Positions 17,743 through 25,928 of a stretch of DNA of 64,000 nt are shown piece after piece. This stretch comes from PHAA01 sp034927445 (GTDB taxonomy: Bacteria > Bacillota > Syntrophomonadia > Syntrophomonadales > Syntrophomonadaceae). The translations under genes were made by a program, and so were the position numbers. The notes under the pieces are model-generated. The model was given only the letters and a program-made list of their open reading frames with translations, was not told where the DNA came from and searched no databases. The stretch is taken from the NCBI GenBank assembly GCA_034927445.1, contig JAYFPZ010000026.1, positions 80,690-144,689 of the forward strand, in the 5' to 3' direction. Numbering within the stretch: the first letter of the stretch is position 1; each line of letters starts with the position of its first letter.

Positions 17743-18837
17743 TTGTTCAAGCCAAGAATCCATGGAGGCAATATCTATGAAGCAGCTCAGCAAAATAACT
17801 TGAAGGCGGAAGAAATTCTCGATTTCAGTGCCAGCGTCAGCCCCTTGGGAGTACCTGAAGCGGTAATGCAGGCTGTCAAAAACTCACTGGGCACAATTGC
17901 GTATTATCCGGATCCTGACTGTAAAGTTTTTCGGCAGGCAGCCGCATCACAGGCGGGAGTTGGAAGTGAGAATATCCTGGCCGGCAACGGGGCCGCTGAA
18001 CTTATTTATCTTATTGTCAGGATGATAAATCCGGGTATTGCCTTGATGCCCATTCCTACTTTTTCAGAATATGGATATGCGGTAAACTCCATCGGGGGCA
18101 AATTGCAATACATTCAATTACAGCCTGAAGCATCCCGGTTTATTTTCCCGGTTGACCAAATGTGCCAATCAATCAGGGAGGCGGACCTGGCCTTTATTTG
18201 TAATCCGAATAACCCTACGGGAACGTTATTGAAGCCGGTTGAATTGCGGGAAATTTTGGAGGCGGGTAGAGCTAATAATTGTTTTATAGTTGTGGATGAG
18301 GCCTATTTGGATTTTGTGGAAGACGGCTCAGACTATTCGGCTGTAAATAATGTATTTGATTATAAAAACTTACTCATAATTAAATCCCTAACCAAAGTAT
18401 ACTCGTTACCGGGCCTCCGGATCGGATATGGGATCGGCCCCCCGGATTTAATTGAGCAAATGAATACCCTAAGGGAGCCCTGGGCGGTAAATATTTTAGC
18501 CCAGGCGGCTGGAGCGGCAGCCCTCAAGGCCGAGGATTACCATACTCGTTTGCAGGAATTGGTGAGGGGGGAACGGCAATACCTATATGAAGAAATAAAG
18601 CGGCTGCCGGGTTTAAAACCTTTCATGCCTACGGCTAATTTCCTTCTGGTTGATACCTCTCAAACTGGTATTCCTGCTGCGCAATGGCAGGAAATCCTGT
18701 TGCGTTCCCGCCTGCTGATCAGGGATTGCACCTCTTTCGAGGGGATGGGACCTTATTTTTTCAGGATCGCGGTGCGAACCAGATCGGAGAATATACGCTT
18801 AATTCAAGCGCTTGCTAGGGCGGTATCCGTCTTGTAA
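17743..18837 (+). CDS. cobD: Threonine-phosphate decarboxylase
   Basis: 364 residues from TTG 17743; GAGGTGAT 5 bases upstream decides the start. PLP enzyme of the HisC-like group. It contains NPNNPTG, VVDEAYLDF, and the PLP lysine in KSLTKVYSLPGLRIGYGIG. The N-terminus HGGNIYEAA...LDFSASVSPLG is characteristic of CobD rather than of histidinol-phosphate aminotransferase (HGG and D-F-S-x-N/S motifs). It makes (R)-1-aminopropan-2-yl phosphate for CbiB. Last gene of the cob operon. Confidence 0.9.
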   Translation: MFKPRIHGGNIYEAAQQNNLKAEEILDFSASVSPLGVPEAVMQAVKNSLGTIAYYPDPDCKVFRQAAASQAGVGSENILAGNGAAELIYLIVRMINPGIALMPIPTFSEYGYAVNSIGGKLQYIQLQPEASRFIFPVDQMCQSIREADLAFICNPNNPTGTLLKPVELREILEAGRANNCFIVVDEAYLDFVEDGSDYSAVNNVFDYKNLLIIKSLTKVYSLPGLRIGYGIGPPDLIEQMNTLREPWAVNILAQAAGAAALKAEDYHTRLQELVRGERQYLYEEIKRLPGLKPFMPTANFLLVDTSQTGIPAAQWQEILLRSRLLIRDCTSFEGMGPYFFRIAVRTRSENIRLIQALARAVSVL

Positions 18838-18939
18838 GGTGATAGGTGATTCGGCTGCTTAAGCCAAGGTACTGAAAGACTATGCTTGCTGAATTGTAGA
18901 AATCATAATATCATCTAAAGAGGCATGATGACTGTTGAT

Positions 18940-19135
18940 TTTATCAAACGCTTTGTAAGACCCTGCATCTATAAGCGAGGGATAAATTATATTTTTCCTC
19001 AGAGAAGGGTTTAATCCCCGACTGAGGAGGCGTTTGATAAAACGCTCGCGGCGCGATGCACACAAAACGCGAAAGGAAGGCGCTATAGCGCCCGCGTTTT
19101 GGCGCGCAATTCGCGCAAGCGCTCAGTGAATTGGC
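18940..19135 (+). repeat. Dispersed intergenic repeat family 1, copy B
   Basis: The longest copy. TTTTATCAAACGC at ~18946 and GCGTTTGATAAAA at ~19030 are inverted arms around ~70 bases containing GGGTTTAATCCCCGACTGAGG; a second part has CGCCCGCGTTTTGGCGCGC and CAATTCGCGCAAGCGCTCA (to ~19125), including the hairpin GGCGCTATAGCGCC. It fills the gap between cobD and the VTT protein. No coding sequence is convincing here. Confidence 0.65.
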
Positions 19136-19178
19136 ATGAATCATCAAGAAGCAAACTATTTTTCGAGAGGTTTCGTCT

Positions 19179-19772
19179 TTGCACCATTTTTATCAGATGC
19201 AGTACATCAGTGAATATATCAGGTCGTTTGGCTATCTGGCGCCAATGGTGGCTTTGATGCTGTTTACCATTCAAGCGGCGATTCCGGTCTTCCCCTTTGC
19301 GGTTCTGGTTGCCGCTACCGTAATAATATTTGGGGTTAAAGTGGGTTTTGCCATATCCTTGCTGGGAGCTATTTTAGGTTCGGTAATCTGTTACTGGTTA
19401 TGCCGTAAATTGGGAGCTGATTGGTTCAATGAGAAGATACTGAGATGGTGGGGGTATGATGCCAGGAAGATAAACTCCGGGATGGCTTTCGGGGGGATCA
19501 TTCTTGCTCACCTGGTACCGGTTTTCCCAAGTGCGGTGATTACTATGGCAGCTGCTATAAGCGGGGTTTCTTTTATAAGTTTTACGGCTGCAACCACATT
19601 GGGACTGATACCGGCAACCCTCGCTTATACCGGTTTGGGCTGGTATCTGTTTCATATGCATAACCTATATAAAGTAGTTTTTACCATGGTACTTATCCTG
19701 ATGTTTTTGTATTTGTGCAAAAACACCGTGAAAAAATGGCTGAATGAAAGTGAAAAAACGGTAGATCGCTGA
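19179..19772 (+). CDS. TVP38/TMEM64 (VTT domain) membrane protein
   Basis: 197 residues with a TTG start (GAGAGG 9 bases upstream). Five or six hydrophobic segments. The middle carries the VTT/SNARE-associated (DedA-related) pattern: AATVIIFGVKVGFAISLLGA, GSVICYWLCRKLG, then HLVPVFPSAVITMAAAISGVSF with the conserved proline and glycine. Related proteins act in membrane lipid handling or transport; no substrate can be named. Not obviously in an operon with the MarR gene 110 bases downstream. Confidence 0.8.
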   Translation: MHHFYQMQYISEYIRSFGYLAPMVALMLFTIQAAIPVFPFAVLVAATVIIFGVKVGFAISLLGAILGSVICYWLCRKLGADWFNEKILRWWGYDARKINSGMAFGGIILAHLVPVFPSAVITMAAAISGVSFISFTAATTLGLIPATLAYTGLGWYLFHMHNLYKVVFTMVLILMFLYLCKNTVKKWLNESEKTVDR

Positions 19773-19883
19773 TAAAATCATTTAATAATGATGAATCTGA
19801 CCGCAAATATATGCATATAATTCAAATAATCGGCTTGTCTTTTACCGGAAGCAGAGCAGATAAACGAAGGAGGCCTTACCGAT

Positions 19884-20300
19884 ATGGAACTCGAACAATG
19901 TTTGAATTTCGTACTTACCAAAGCCCAACATAACATCCATCAGCTTTTTAAGGCGGAATTGGCGCCGCATGGGGTTACTCCGGGCCAATATGCGGTTTTA
20001 AAATGCTTATGGGACGAAAACGGGCAGACGGCCCGGAAATTGGCGGAAAGGCTTGCCCTGGACGGCTCTACCATTACCGGTATTTTGGATCGTATGGAAC
20101 AGAAGGGCTTGATTGAAAAACTAGCCGACCCCAAGGACCGCAGGGCTTTGCAAGTAAAATTGACCAAAGCTGGCCGGAAATTGGAAGAACCTCTCTCCCA
20201 GGCAATCGTAACTGCCAACCGGAAAGCCTTACTTAACCTAGATGATAAGCAGGCTGAGGTCTTAAAACAGCTGCTGCAGGACATCGGAACCACCGAGTAA
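19884..20300 (+). CDS. MarR family transcriptional regulator
   Basis: 138 residues, AAGGAGG 11 bases before the ATG. Winged helix-turn-helix of the MarR type: LTKAQHNIHQLFKAEL dimerisation helix, TPGQYAVLKCL, recognition helix in LALDGSTITGILDRMEQKGLIEK and the wing DPKDRRALQVKLT. Such proteins are dimeric repressors that respond to small ligands. Only 140 bases separate it from fixA, and two palindromes lie between (20310-20335), so it most likely controls fixABCX. The ligand is unknown; acyl-CoA is one possibility (inference). Confidence 0.9.
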   Translation: MELEQCLNFVLTKAQHNIHQLFKAELAPHGVTPGQYAVLKCLWDENGQTARKLAERLALDGSTITGILDRMEQKGLIEKLADPKDRRALQVKLTKAGRKLEEPLSQAIVTANRKALLNLDDKQAEVLKQLLQDIGTTE

Positions 20301-20309
20301 AAAAATAGT

Positions 20310-20335
20310 TTGTATACAAATTAATTGTTGACAAA
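20310..20335. promoter_or_regulatory. Two MarR-like operator palindromes
   Basis: TTGTATACAA (20310-20319, perfect palindrome) and TTGTTGACAA (20326-20335, one mismatch) lie 16 bases apart, centre to centre. The second overlaps the -35 hexamer of the fix promoter. The spacing and half-sites suit MarR dimers encoded by the adjacent gene. Confidence 0.6.
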
Positions 20336-20356
20336 CTAATTTCTTCACCTTAAACT
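20328..20356 (+). promoter_or_regulatory. Sigma-70-type promoter of fixABCX
   Basis: TTGACA (20328-20333), 17-base spacer, TAAACT (20351-20356). The -35 lies inside a MarR-like palindrome, which suggests direct repression. The start of fixA is 85 bases downstream. Confidence 0.65.
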
Positions 20357-20440
20357 TCAATTAAAGGCAGATGGCTTCAATAACTCTGTAATCAGGAGTT
20401 AATCTCGGCCAGGAAGGCAAAAGGAAGGAGAGATGGATTT

Positions 20441-21208
20441 ATGCTCCGCATTATAACCTGTTTCAAATGGGTCATCGATCAGGCGGACATCAAGACAGCC
20501 CCGGGCTCACGGGAGCTGGCCCTGGATAGGGCATCCTACCGTATCAGTGAGTATGATCGTTATGCTATTGAGGAAGCGGTCATTCTGCAGGAACGCTACG
20601 GGGGAAGTACGACCGCCATTACGGTTGGCACCGCAGCAGCCCGCAAAAGCCTGAAAGATGTTCTCTCCCGCGGTCCGGAACGGGCTTATTTCGTTAATGA
20701 CTCCTCTTTTGACAATCTCGAACCCTCACAGACCTCTTCAATTCTAGCCTCGGCTATTCGAAATCGCATCGAATTCGATCTAATTATATGCGGCGAAGGC
20801 TCCGGTGATCTATATGCCCAGCAGATTGGCCCGCGTTTGGCTGAATCTCTGGGAATTCCCTGTATTACCTGCGTTAGCAAGATAACGGTGGAAGGTCAGC
20901 AGCTAATCGCCGAACGCAAATTGGACGACGGCATTGAAGTGGTTGCATTGCCGCTGCCGGCGTTGATTACAGTCCTGCCCGAGATTAACACGCCCAGAAT
21001 CCCCGGGCTTAAAGATACCCTGGCGGCTTCGAAAAAACCTGTAGCTGACATAACCGCTGCTGATCTGGGCGAGAGTTTTGCTCCTTGTCTTGAGACCGTC
21101 AGTATTCTGGCATCCACTATGAACAGAAACGGTGTGAAATTCACGGCTGATCCCGAGGATATAAGCAAATTTGTTGATGCCCTGATAAAAACCGGAGTAA
21201 TCGGATAA
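20441..21208 (+). CDS. fixA: Electron transfer flavoprotein beta subunit (FixA)
   Basis: 255 residues; AAGGAAGGAG precedes the ATG. ETF-beta fold with the family start IITCFKWVIDQADIK, SEYDRYAIEEAV and GEGSGDLYAQQIGPRLAESLGIPCITCV. In the FixABCX complex the small subunit accepts electrons from NADH, as the bifurcating members of this group do. First gene of a four-gene operon with spacings of 13, 14 and -4 bases. FixABCX would couple NADH oxidation to ferredoxin and quinone (or acyl-CoA) reduction. Confidence 0.92.
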   Translation: MLRIITCFKWVIDQADIKTAPGSRELALDRASYRISEYDRYAIEEAVILQERYGGSTTAITVGTAAARKSLKDVLSRGPERAYFVNDSSFDNLEPSQTSSILASAIRNRIEFDLIICGEGSGDLYAQQIGPRLAESLGIPCITCVSKITVEGQQLIAERKLDDGIEVVALPLPALITVLPEINTPRIPGLKDTLAASKKPVADITAADLGESFAPCLETVSILASTMNRNGVKFTADPEDISKFVDALIKTGVIG

Positions 21209-21221
21209 AAGGAGGATACCA

Positions 21222-22181
21222 ATGGCAGGGGTATGGATTTTAGCGGAGAGTCGCAATCAAACCTTTGAATTATTAAGTGCCGCGGTGCAACTGGCGGAAA
21301 AATTGGGGACCCAAGTATCAGCTTTTATTTGGGAAGATGCGGGGTCAGCCCAGGAATATATAACCCGTGGAGCAGATCAAGTGCTGGTGCTGCCGCCTCT
21401 GGCAGCTGATCAGCCTCTGGAATCCTATGTTCCGGTTATAGTCGCGGAGGCCAAACAGCAGAAGCCCGACATATTTTTAGTGGCGGCAACTTCACGCGGT
21501 AAGGAAATGGCAGCCCGGATTGCAGCCAGCCTGCACACCGGATTGTGCAGCGGGTGCACTGCCCTGAGGCTGGATGAAACCAACCAGGTTCTGGTCATGG
21601 AACGCCTGGTTTATGGAGGGGCGGCGGTGCAAACCGTAACCTGCCCCACCCGTCCCCAAATGGCGACCATCTCACCCCGAACCTTTGCCGCAGCGGCCCC
21701 CATACCGGGAAGAAAAGGGGTAGTAAAAGAATTGAATGCCTCTTCCCCCAGCCCGGTAAAGGTGTTGGAACGCAAGCCCAAGGTCAGACAATCCGAAGAC
21801 ATTACCGAAGCCAGGGTGCTGGTATGTGTAGGACGAGGGATTGAGAAAGAAGCCGATATGGCTATGGTACGCGAATTGGCGGAAGCAATCGGTGGAGAAC
21901 TGGGTTGCACCCGTCCCATTGCCGAAGAACTTCACTGGCTCCCCGAAGAAACCTATATAGGACTGTCGGGTCAAAAAGTCAAACCCGATATCTATATTGG
22001 CATCGGGATTTCCGGGCAAATTCAACACGTTACCGGGATACGCGATTCCCGTTATATCTGTGCGGTCAACCGGGACGAAAATGCCGAAATATTTGGCATT
22101 TCGGACTATGGGATTGTAGGAGACCTGTACACGGTACTGCCTCAACTAACCCAGGAGCTTAAACGGGCACTGAAAAAATAG
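21222..22181 (+). CDS. fixB: Electron transfer flavoprotein alpha subunit (FixB)
   Basis: 319 residues. N-terminal domain of the ETF-alpha type (AATSRGKEMAARIAASLHTGLCSGCTAL) and C-terminal FAD domain with VCVGRGIEKE, LGCTRPIAEE, GLSGQKVKPDIYIGIGISGQIQHVTGI and AVNRDENAEIFGISDYGIVGD, the signature that holds FAD. Works with FixA as a heterodimer. AAAGGAGG lies just before its ATG, 13 bases after fixA. Confidence 0.94.
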   Translation: MAGVWILAESRNQTFELLSAAVQLAEKLGTQVSAFIWEDAGSAQEYITRGADQVLVLPPLAADQPLESYVPVIVAEAKQQKPDIFLVAATSRGKEMAARIAASLHTGLCSGCTALRLDETNQVLVMERLVYGGAAVQTVTCPTRPQMATISPRTFAAAAPIPGRKGVVKELNASSPSPVKVLERKPKVRQSEDITEARVLVCVGRGIEKEADMAMVRELAEAIGGELGCTRPIAEELHWLPEETYIGLSGQKVKPDIYIGIGISGQIQHVTGIRDSRYICAVNRDENAEIFGISDYGIVGDLYTVLPQLTQELKRALKK

Positions 22182-22195
22182 AACGGGGTGGCTTA

Positions 22196-23491
22196 ATGGC
22201 GGAAGATAAATTTGGGGCTATTATCGTAGGCGCTGGTCCGGCAGGGAGTACAGCGGCATATGTGCTGGCGCAGGCCGGGGTGGAGGTTCTGCTGATTGAA
22301 AGAGGGGAAACCCCCGGCAGCAAGAACATGTTTGGCGGTCGGATGTACAGCAGCGCCTTAAACCGTATTATCCCCGGATTCTGGGAAGAGGCGCCTCTGG
22401 AACGTCCCGTTGCCAAAGAGATCTTAAGCTTTATAAATGGCAGCCGCAGTGTATCCATTACCTGTCAGGAACCTGACTGGCTCAAGCCTCCGATCCATTC
22501 CTTTACCGTCTTGCGCGCCGAGTTTGATGCCTGGCTGGCCGGGAAGGCGGAAGAAGCGGGGGCTGTACTGGCCTGTGGAATCCGGGTTGATGATGTCCTG
22601 CTGGAAAATGGACGGGTTGTCGGGGTGCGTGCGGGCGATGATGCAATATATGCCGACGTGGTTGTGGCTGCGGATGGGGCCAACTCCTTACTGGTCGAAA
22701 AGGCCGGATTGCGTAAAACCCTGTTGCCGCAGCAGGTTGCCACCGGGGCCAAACAATTGCTTGAGCTGCCGGCGGATACAATCAGCCAGCGTTTTCAGCT
22801 GGAAGAGGATCAGGGGGCGGCCTGCCTGTTTGTAGGCAGCTGTACCGCGGGACTGCCCGGCGGAGGGTTCCTCTATACCAACCGAAGCAGCATTTCCCTG
22901 GGGCTGGTGGTAAATGCAGCAGCCTTGCAGAGCCATCAGATCAAAGTTAATGAACTGTTGGAGGACTTCAAAGCCCACCCCCAGATCGCCCCCTTAATTG
23001 CCGGTGGGGAGGTGGCAGAGTATTCCGCTCACCTGGTTCCGGAAGCCGGATTAAATATGCAGCCGGAACTTTTTGGAGACGGCATACTGGTTGCGGGCGA
23101 TGCGGCCGGGTTTGTAGTAAACCTGGGTTACATGGTCCGCGGCATGGATCTGGCTATAGCCTCCGGAGAAGCGGCAGCCCAAGCCATACTGGCAGCCAGG
23201 GATAAAAATGATTTTACCCGGCAGGGTTTGAGCGGGTATATTGAGTTCCTCAAGCAAAATGGTGTTTCAAGGGTAATGGAGACATATCGCCACGCCCCCG
23301 AATTTTTGGAGAGCCAGCGCCTGTATCAGAATTACCCGCAACTGGTAACAGATCTGGCGGCGGATTTATTTACCATAGGCGATAAGCCGGCCGAGCACCT
23401 ATTAAATAAAATGCGGCAGGGAATTACCGGCAGTAAAATCGGCTGGGTGGGACTGGCCCGGGATGCCTGGAAAGGAGGGCGCTCGCTGTGA
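22196..23491 (+). CDS. fixC: FAD-dependent oxidoreductase FixC (ETF-quinone oxidoreductase-like)
   Basis: 431 residues. The dinucleotide-binding start is AIIVGAGPAGSTAAYVLAQAG with the acidic end of strand 2 in LLIERGE; a second FAD motif GDGILVAGDAAGFV follows near residue 300. The length (~430) and the lack of an internal Fe-S domain distinguish FixC from mammalian ETF-QO; the Fe-S part is the separate FixX. FixC passes electrons from the FixAB flavins towards a membrane quinone pool. Its stop codon overlaps the GTG start of fixX. Confidence 0.93.
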   Translation: MAEDKFGAIIVGAGPAGSTAAYVLAQAGVEVLLIERGETPGSKNMFGGRMYSSALNRIIPGFWEEAPLERPVAKEILSFINGSRSVSITCQEPDWLKPPIHSFTVLRAEFDAWLAGKAEEAGAVLACGIRVDDVLLENGRVVGVRAGDDAIYADVVVAADGANSLLVEKAGLRKTLLPQQVATGAKQLLELPADTISQRFQLEEDQGAACLFVGSCTAGLPGGGFLYTNRSSISLGLVVNAAALQSHQIKVNELLEDFKAHPQIAPLIAGGEVAEYSAHLVPEAGLNMQPELFGDGILVAGDAAGFVVNLGYMVRGMDLAIASGEAAAQAILAARDKNDFTRQGLSGYIEFLKQNGVSRVMETYRHAPEFLESQRLYQNYPQLVTDLAADLFTIGDKPAEHLLNKMRQGITGSKIGWVGLARDAWKGGRSL

Positions 23492-23772
23492 AACGCCTGG
23501 GTATTCAACAATTACTGGCCAAAAACAAGTTCCTGGTTGATGATGAAGAACACCATATCACCCTGAATAAGGAGATCTGCGCGGGGTGCCAGGCCAAACC
23601 ATGTATATACGCCTGTCCTGCCGGTCTTTATGCCCTGAAAGACGGGGCGATCAGTTTTGATGATGCAGGATGCCTGGAATGCGGCACCTGCCGGATAGTC
23701 TGCCCTCATCCCGGTGCGATCCAATGGAATTATCCGCGCGGAACTTTCGGCGTAATATACCGATACGGGTAA
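23488..23772 (+). CDS. fixX: Ferredoxin-like protein FixX
   Basis: 94 residues, GTG start overlapping the fixC stop (GTGA), GGAGGGCG 7 bases upstream. It carries CAGCQAKPC-x3-CP and CLECGTCRIVCP. The second set is a full CxxCxxC...CP group for a 4Fe-4S cluster, and the first is partly degenerate, as usual in FixX. It should form the last electron carrier of the FixABCX complex. A GC-rich hairpin follows at 23776-23800. Confidence 0.93.
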   Translation: MKRLGIQQLLAKNKFLVDDEEHHITLNKEICAGCQAKPCIYACPAGLYALKDGAISFDDAGCLECGTCRIVCPHPGAIQWNYPRGTFGVIYRYG

Positions 23773-23775
23773 TAA

Positions 23776-23800
23776 CGGGGGACAAGAGACCTGTCCCCCG
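23776..23800. terminator. Hairpin between fixX and minC
   Basis: CGGGGGACA / TGTCCCCCG with a short loop lies between the convergent fixX and minC genes and could end either transcript. There is no T-run, so efficiency is doubtful. Confidence 0.4.
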
Positions 23801-23819
23801 CCCTTGGTCCCACTAGGGT

Positions 23820-24416
23820 TTAATGGGGCGTGTAATTCTTGATACAGATATTGTTGCCCTCAACGTATGCTAATTCGGGGACGGAACTCGTCACATAGTC
23901 GCCCGGGGCCCGGGATATTTTATCACCGATTCTGATCTGTTTCGGGGCCAGATTCAGGGCAAAAATTATTCGCTCCGTGTCTCCGTAACAGCCGGCGTGA
24001 GCAGTTCCGTCCAGACGGCCCAGGACGATTATATCCTTGGCCGCTGTTATTTCAGAGCTTTCATGAACATTGCCCCAGATAATCATGGAACCCTCGCTGT
24101 GCATCTTTTGCCCGCTGCGCAGAGTTCGATTGATGAATAAATCATCGCCCGCAGACATAGAACTGCTGCCGGGCGCATGGACATTGTGCAGGATCATGCC
24201 ATAATCCAGACACAGGCGCTGTAAAGAAGCCACCTCTTCAATAGACAGCGACTTCAGCCCTTTGCCCTGGAACGAAACCGGGGAACCTTTAAAAAGCTGA
24301 GGGTTGCTTTCAAATCTGCTCTTTAATATGGCCTCATATTCCTCTCCGGTTCCGTCGGAAAAGACAAAAACAATACTCTTATTTACACCTTTGATATCTA
24401 CTTTTGCCAAACTCAT
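23820..24416 (-). CDS. minC: Septum site-determining protein MinC
   Basis: 198 residues. The N-terminal FtsZ-inhibiting domain (SIVFVFSDGTGEEYEAILKSRF) is followed by a short linker and the C-terminal beta-helix domain (RTLRSGQKMHSEGSMIIWGNV, ITAAKDIIVLGRLDGTAHAG, NLAPKQIRIGD). MinC blocks FtsZ ring formation away from midcell when recruited by MinD. Its ATG follows the minE TAG with no gap, so it is translated from the minD-minE-minC message, an order different from the usual minC-minD(-minE). Confidence 0.92.
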   Translation of the reverse strand: MSLAKVDIKGVNKSIVFVFSDGTGEEYEAILKSRFESNPQLFKGSPVSFQGKGLKSLSIEEVASLQRLCLDYGMILHNVHAPGSSSMSAGDDLFINRTLRSGQKMHSEGSMIIWGNVHESSEITAAKDIIVLGRLDGTAHAGCYGDTERIIFALNLAPKQIRIGDKISRAPGDYVTSSVPELAYVEGNNICIKNYTPH

Positions 24417-24668
24417 CTACCTGCCTTTTAAAGGGATGCTGATGTCCAAAGCGGCTTGGCGGCCTTCAGTAATGATATGGACCTCGGGGGTGCCGTCAAT
24501 TTCAATATGTTTGGCGATAAGTGCTATAATTTCCTGTTGCAGCGTCTCCATCAACTGGGAGGAGGTACCGAGCCGGTCATGGGTCAGTACTACGCGCAGG
24601 CGGTCATTGGCCTGAGATCGACTGGAGGGTTTTTCATCGCTAAATAGTTTCCGCAATAATTCAAACAT
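24417..24668 (-). CDS. minE: Cell division topological specificity factor MinE
   Basis: 83 residues. RLRVVLTHDRLGTSSQLMETLQQEIIALIAKHIEID is the MinD-stimulating helix and beta region of MinE; a short amphipathic N-terminus (MFELLRKLF) would bind the membrane. MinE triggers MinD ATP hydrolysis and makes the Min system oscillate. It sits between minD (17-base gap) and minC (no gap). Confidence 0.93.
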   Translation of the reverse strand: MFELLRKLFSDEKPSSRSQANDRLRVVLTHDRLGTSSQLMETLQQEIIALIAKHIEIDGTPEVHIITEGRQAALDISIPLKGR

Positions 24669-24685
24669 ATCTATGCCCCCCTTTC

Positions 24686-25498
24686 CTACTTCTTAAAACC
24701 GATGTTACGTTTTAGTCGGGTCCAAAAGGTATCCTGTTCCAGAGGCATTATTTCCACTTCCGCACCCAGGATACGCTCTACAATATTGTTAAAGGCTTTA
24801 GCCGCCAGAGAGTGGTCATTTAGAATGATAGGCTCGCCTCGGTTAGTGGAAATCACCACTCCGCTGTCTTCCGGGACAACTCCCAAAAGGTCAATGCACA
24901 GATGCTCCATCAGGTCCTCTATGCTCAGCATTTCACCGCTGCGGACCATTTCCGGGCGAATTCGATTGACAATTAATTTAATGTCTTTAAAATTGGCCGA
25001 CTCCAGGATGCCAATTATACGATCGGCATCCCTGACGGCTGATACTTCAGGGTTGGTTATAACAATAGCTTTATCCGCGGCGGCAATGGAGTTGCGGAAG
25101 CCCTGCTCGATACCGGCCGGGCAGTCTATGAAAATAAAATCAAAATCAGCGCGAAGATCATTGCACACCATTTGTACCTGCTCGGCGGTAATGTCGTCTT
25201 TATTGCGGGTTTGGGCGGCGGGCAGCATATAGAGGTCAGGAAAACGCTTGTCCTTTACCAAAGCCTGTTTCAGTGTGCATTCGCCTTCAACCACTTGAAT
25301 AATGTCATAGATAACTCGATTTTCAAGACCCAAAATTAAATCCAGCTTTTTTAAACCTATATCCAGGTCGATCACTGCCACGCTATAGCCCTGTTTGGCC
25401 AGGCCGGTGCTGATATTAGCTACCGTTGTTGTTTTGCCAACCCCGCCTTTACCCGAGGTCACTACGATTACTTGACTGTCAGGGTTCTTTTTTTCCAT
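24686..25498 (-). CDS. minD: Septum site-determining protein MinD (ATPase)
   Basis: 270 residues. Deviant Walker A with the signature lysine pair in SGKGGVGKTTTVANI, switch I DLDIGLKKLDL, Walker B DFIFIDCPAGIEQG, and a C-terminal amphipathic helix (FWTRLKRNIGFKK) for membrane binding. ATP-dependent dimer that brings MinC to the membrane. First gene of a three-gene min operon; GGAGGA precedes the ATG. Confidence 0.95.
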   Translation of the reverse strand: MEKKNPDSQVIVVTSGKGGVGKTTTVANISTGLAKQGYSVAVIDLDIGLKKLDLILGLENRVIYDIIQVVEGECTLKQALVKDKRFPDLYMLPAAQTRNKDDITAEQVQMVCNDLRADFDFIFIDCPAGIEQGFRNSIAAADKAIVITNPEVSAVRDADRIIGILESANFKDIKLIVNRIRPEMVRSGEMLSIEDLMEHLCIDLLGVVPEDSGVVISTNRGEPIILNDHSLAAKAFNNIVERILGAEVEIMPLEQDTFWTRLKRNIGFKK

Positions 25499-25574
25499 TA
25501 CGGCGGTCCTCCTCTTAAATCCTTATCGGAAGTATTGTAAAAACCCTCAAGGAAGATTTATCGAACTCCTCTTA

Positions 25575-25680
25575 AAACCCCCTCCTCTATAGATGGGGAT
25601 AAACCGATTTTTTCCTCAATGGTGGGTTCAATCCCGACTGCGTTTTAGCACGCAATTCGCGCAAGCGCTCATTGAACGTA
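25575..25680 (+). repeat. Dispersed intergenic repeat family 1, copy C
   Basis: CTCTATAGATGGGGATAAACCG, then CCTCAATGGTGGGTTCAATCCCGACTGCG and ACGCAATTCGCGCAAGCGCTCA (ending ~25671). It matches copy B in order and orientation but lacks the TATCAAACGC arms, so it is a shortened copy. (Each quoted piece is a part of the repeat.). Confidence 0.55.
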
Positions 25681-25838
25681 TAAATAGACATAAGCAGACA
25701 TTTATCTAATTGTAAAACATATTTTTGTCGGAATAAACTTCAATTTATGCTAATTGAAAGAATATGAGAATTTTTTTAGTGATTAACGTTATTTAAACCA
25801 GGAAAATATATTAAACCGAGGCAGGCGGTATAATAATC

Positions 25839-25869
25839 TTGAGTTTATTGCGTATATAGATTATATAAT
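25839..25869 (+). promoter_or_regulatory. Probable sigma-70-type promoter of the PBP gene
   Basis: TTGAGT at 25839 followed 17 bases later by TATATA (or 19 by TATAAT at 25864), 60 bases before the ATG. Confidence 0.45.
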
Positions 25870-25928
25870 TAAGGGAAGAAAATCTGACTTCCCCGATTTG
25901 TCGAGATTTTGAATGAGAGGATAGACTA

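Larger units (their letters stand above)
25499..25928. other. Divergent intergenic region between minD and the PBP gene
   Basis: About 430 bases without a gene. It contains repeat family 1 copy C (25575-25680), then AT-rich sequence with the probable promoter of the penicillin-binding protein gene near 25839-25869. Confidence 0.5.
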
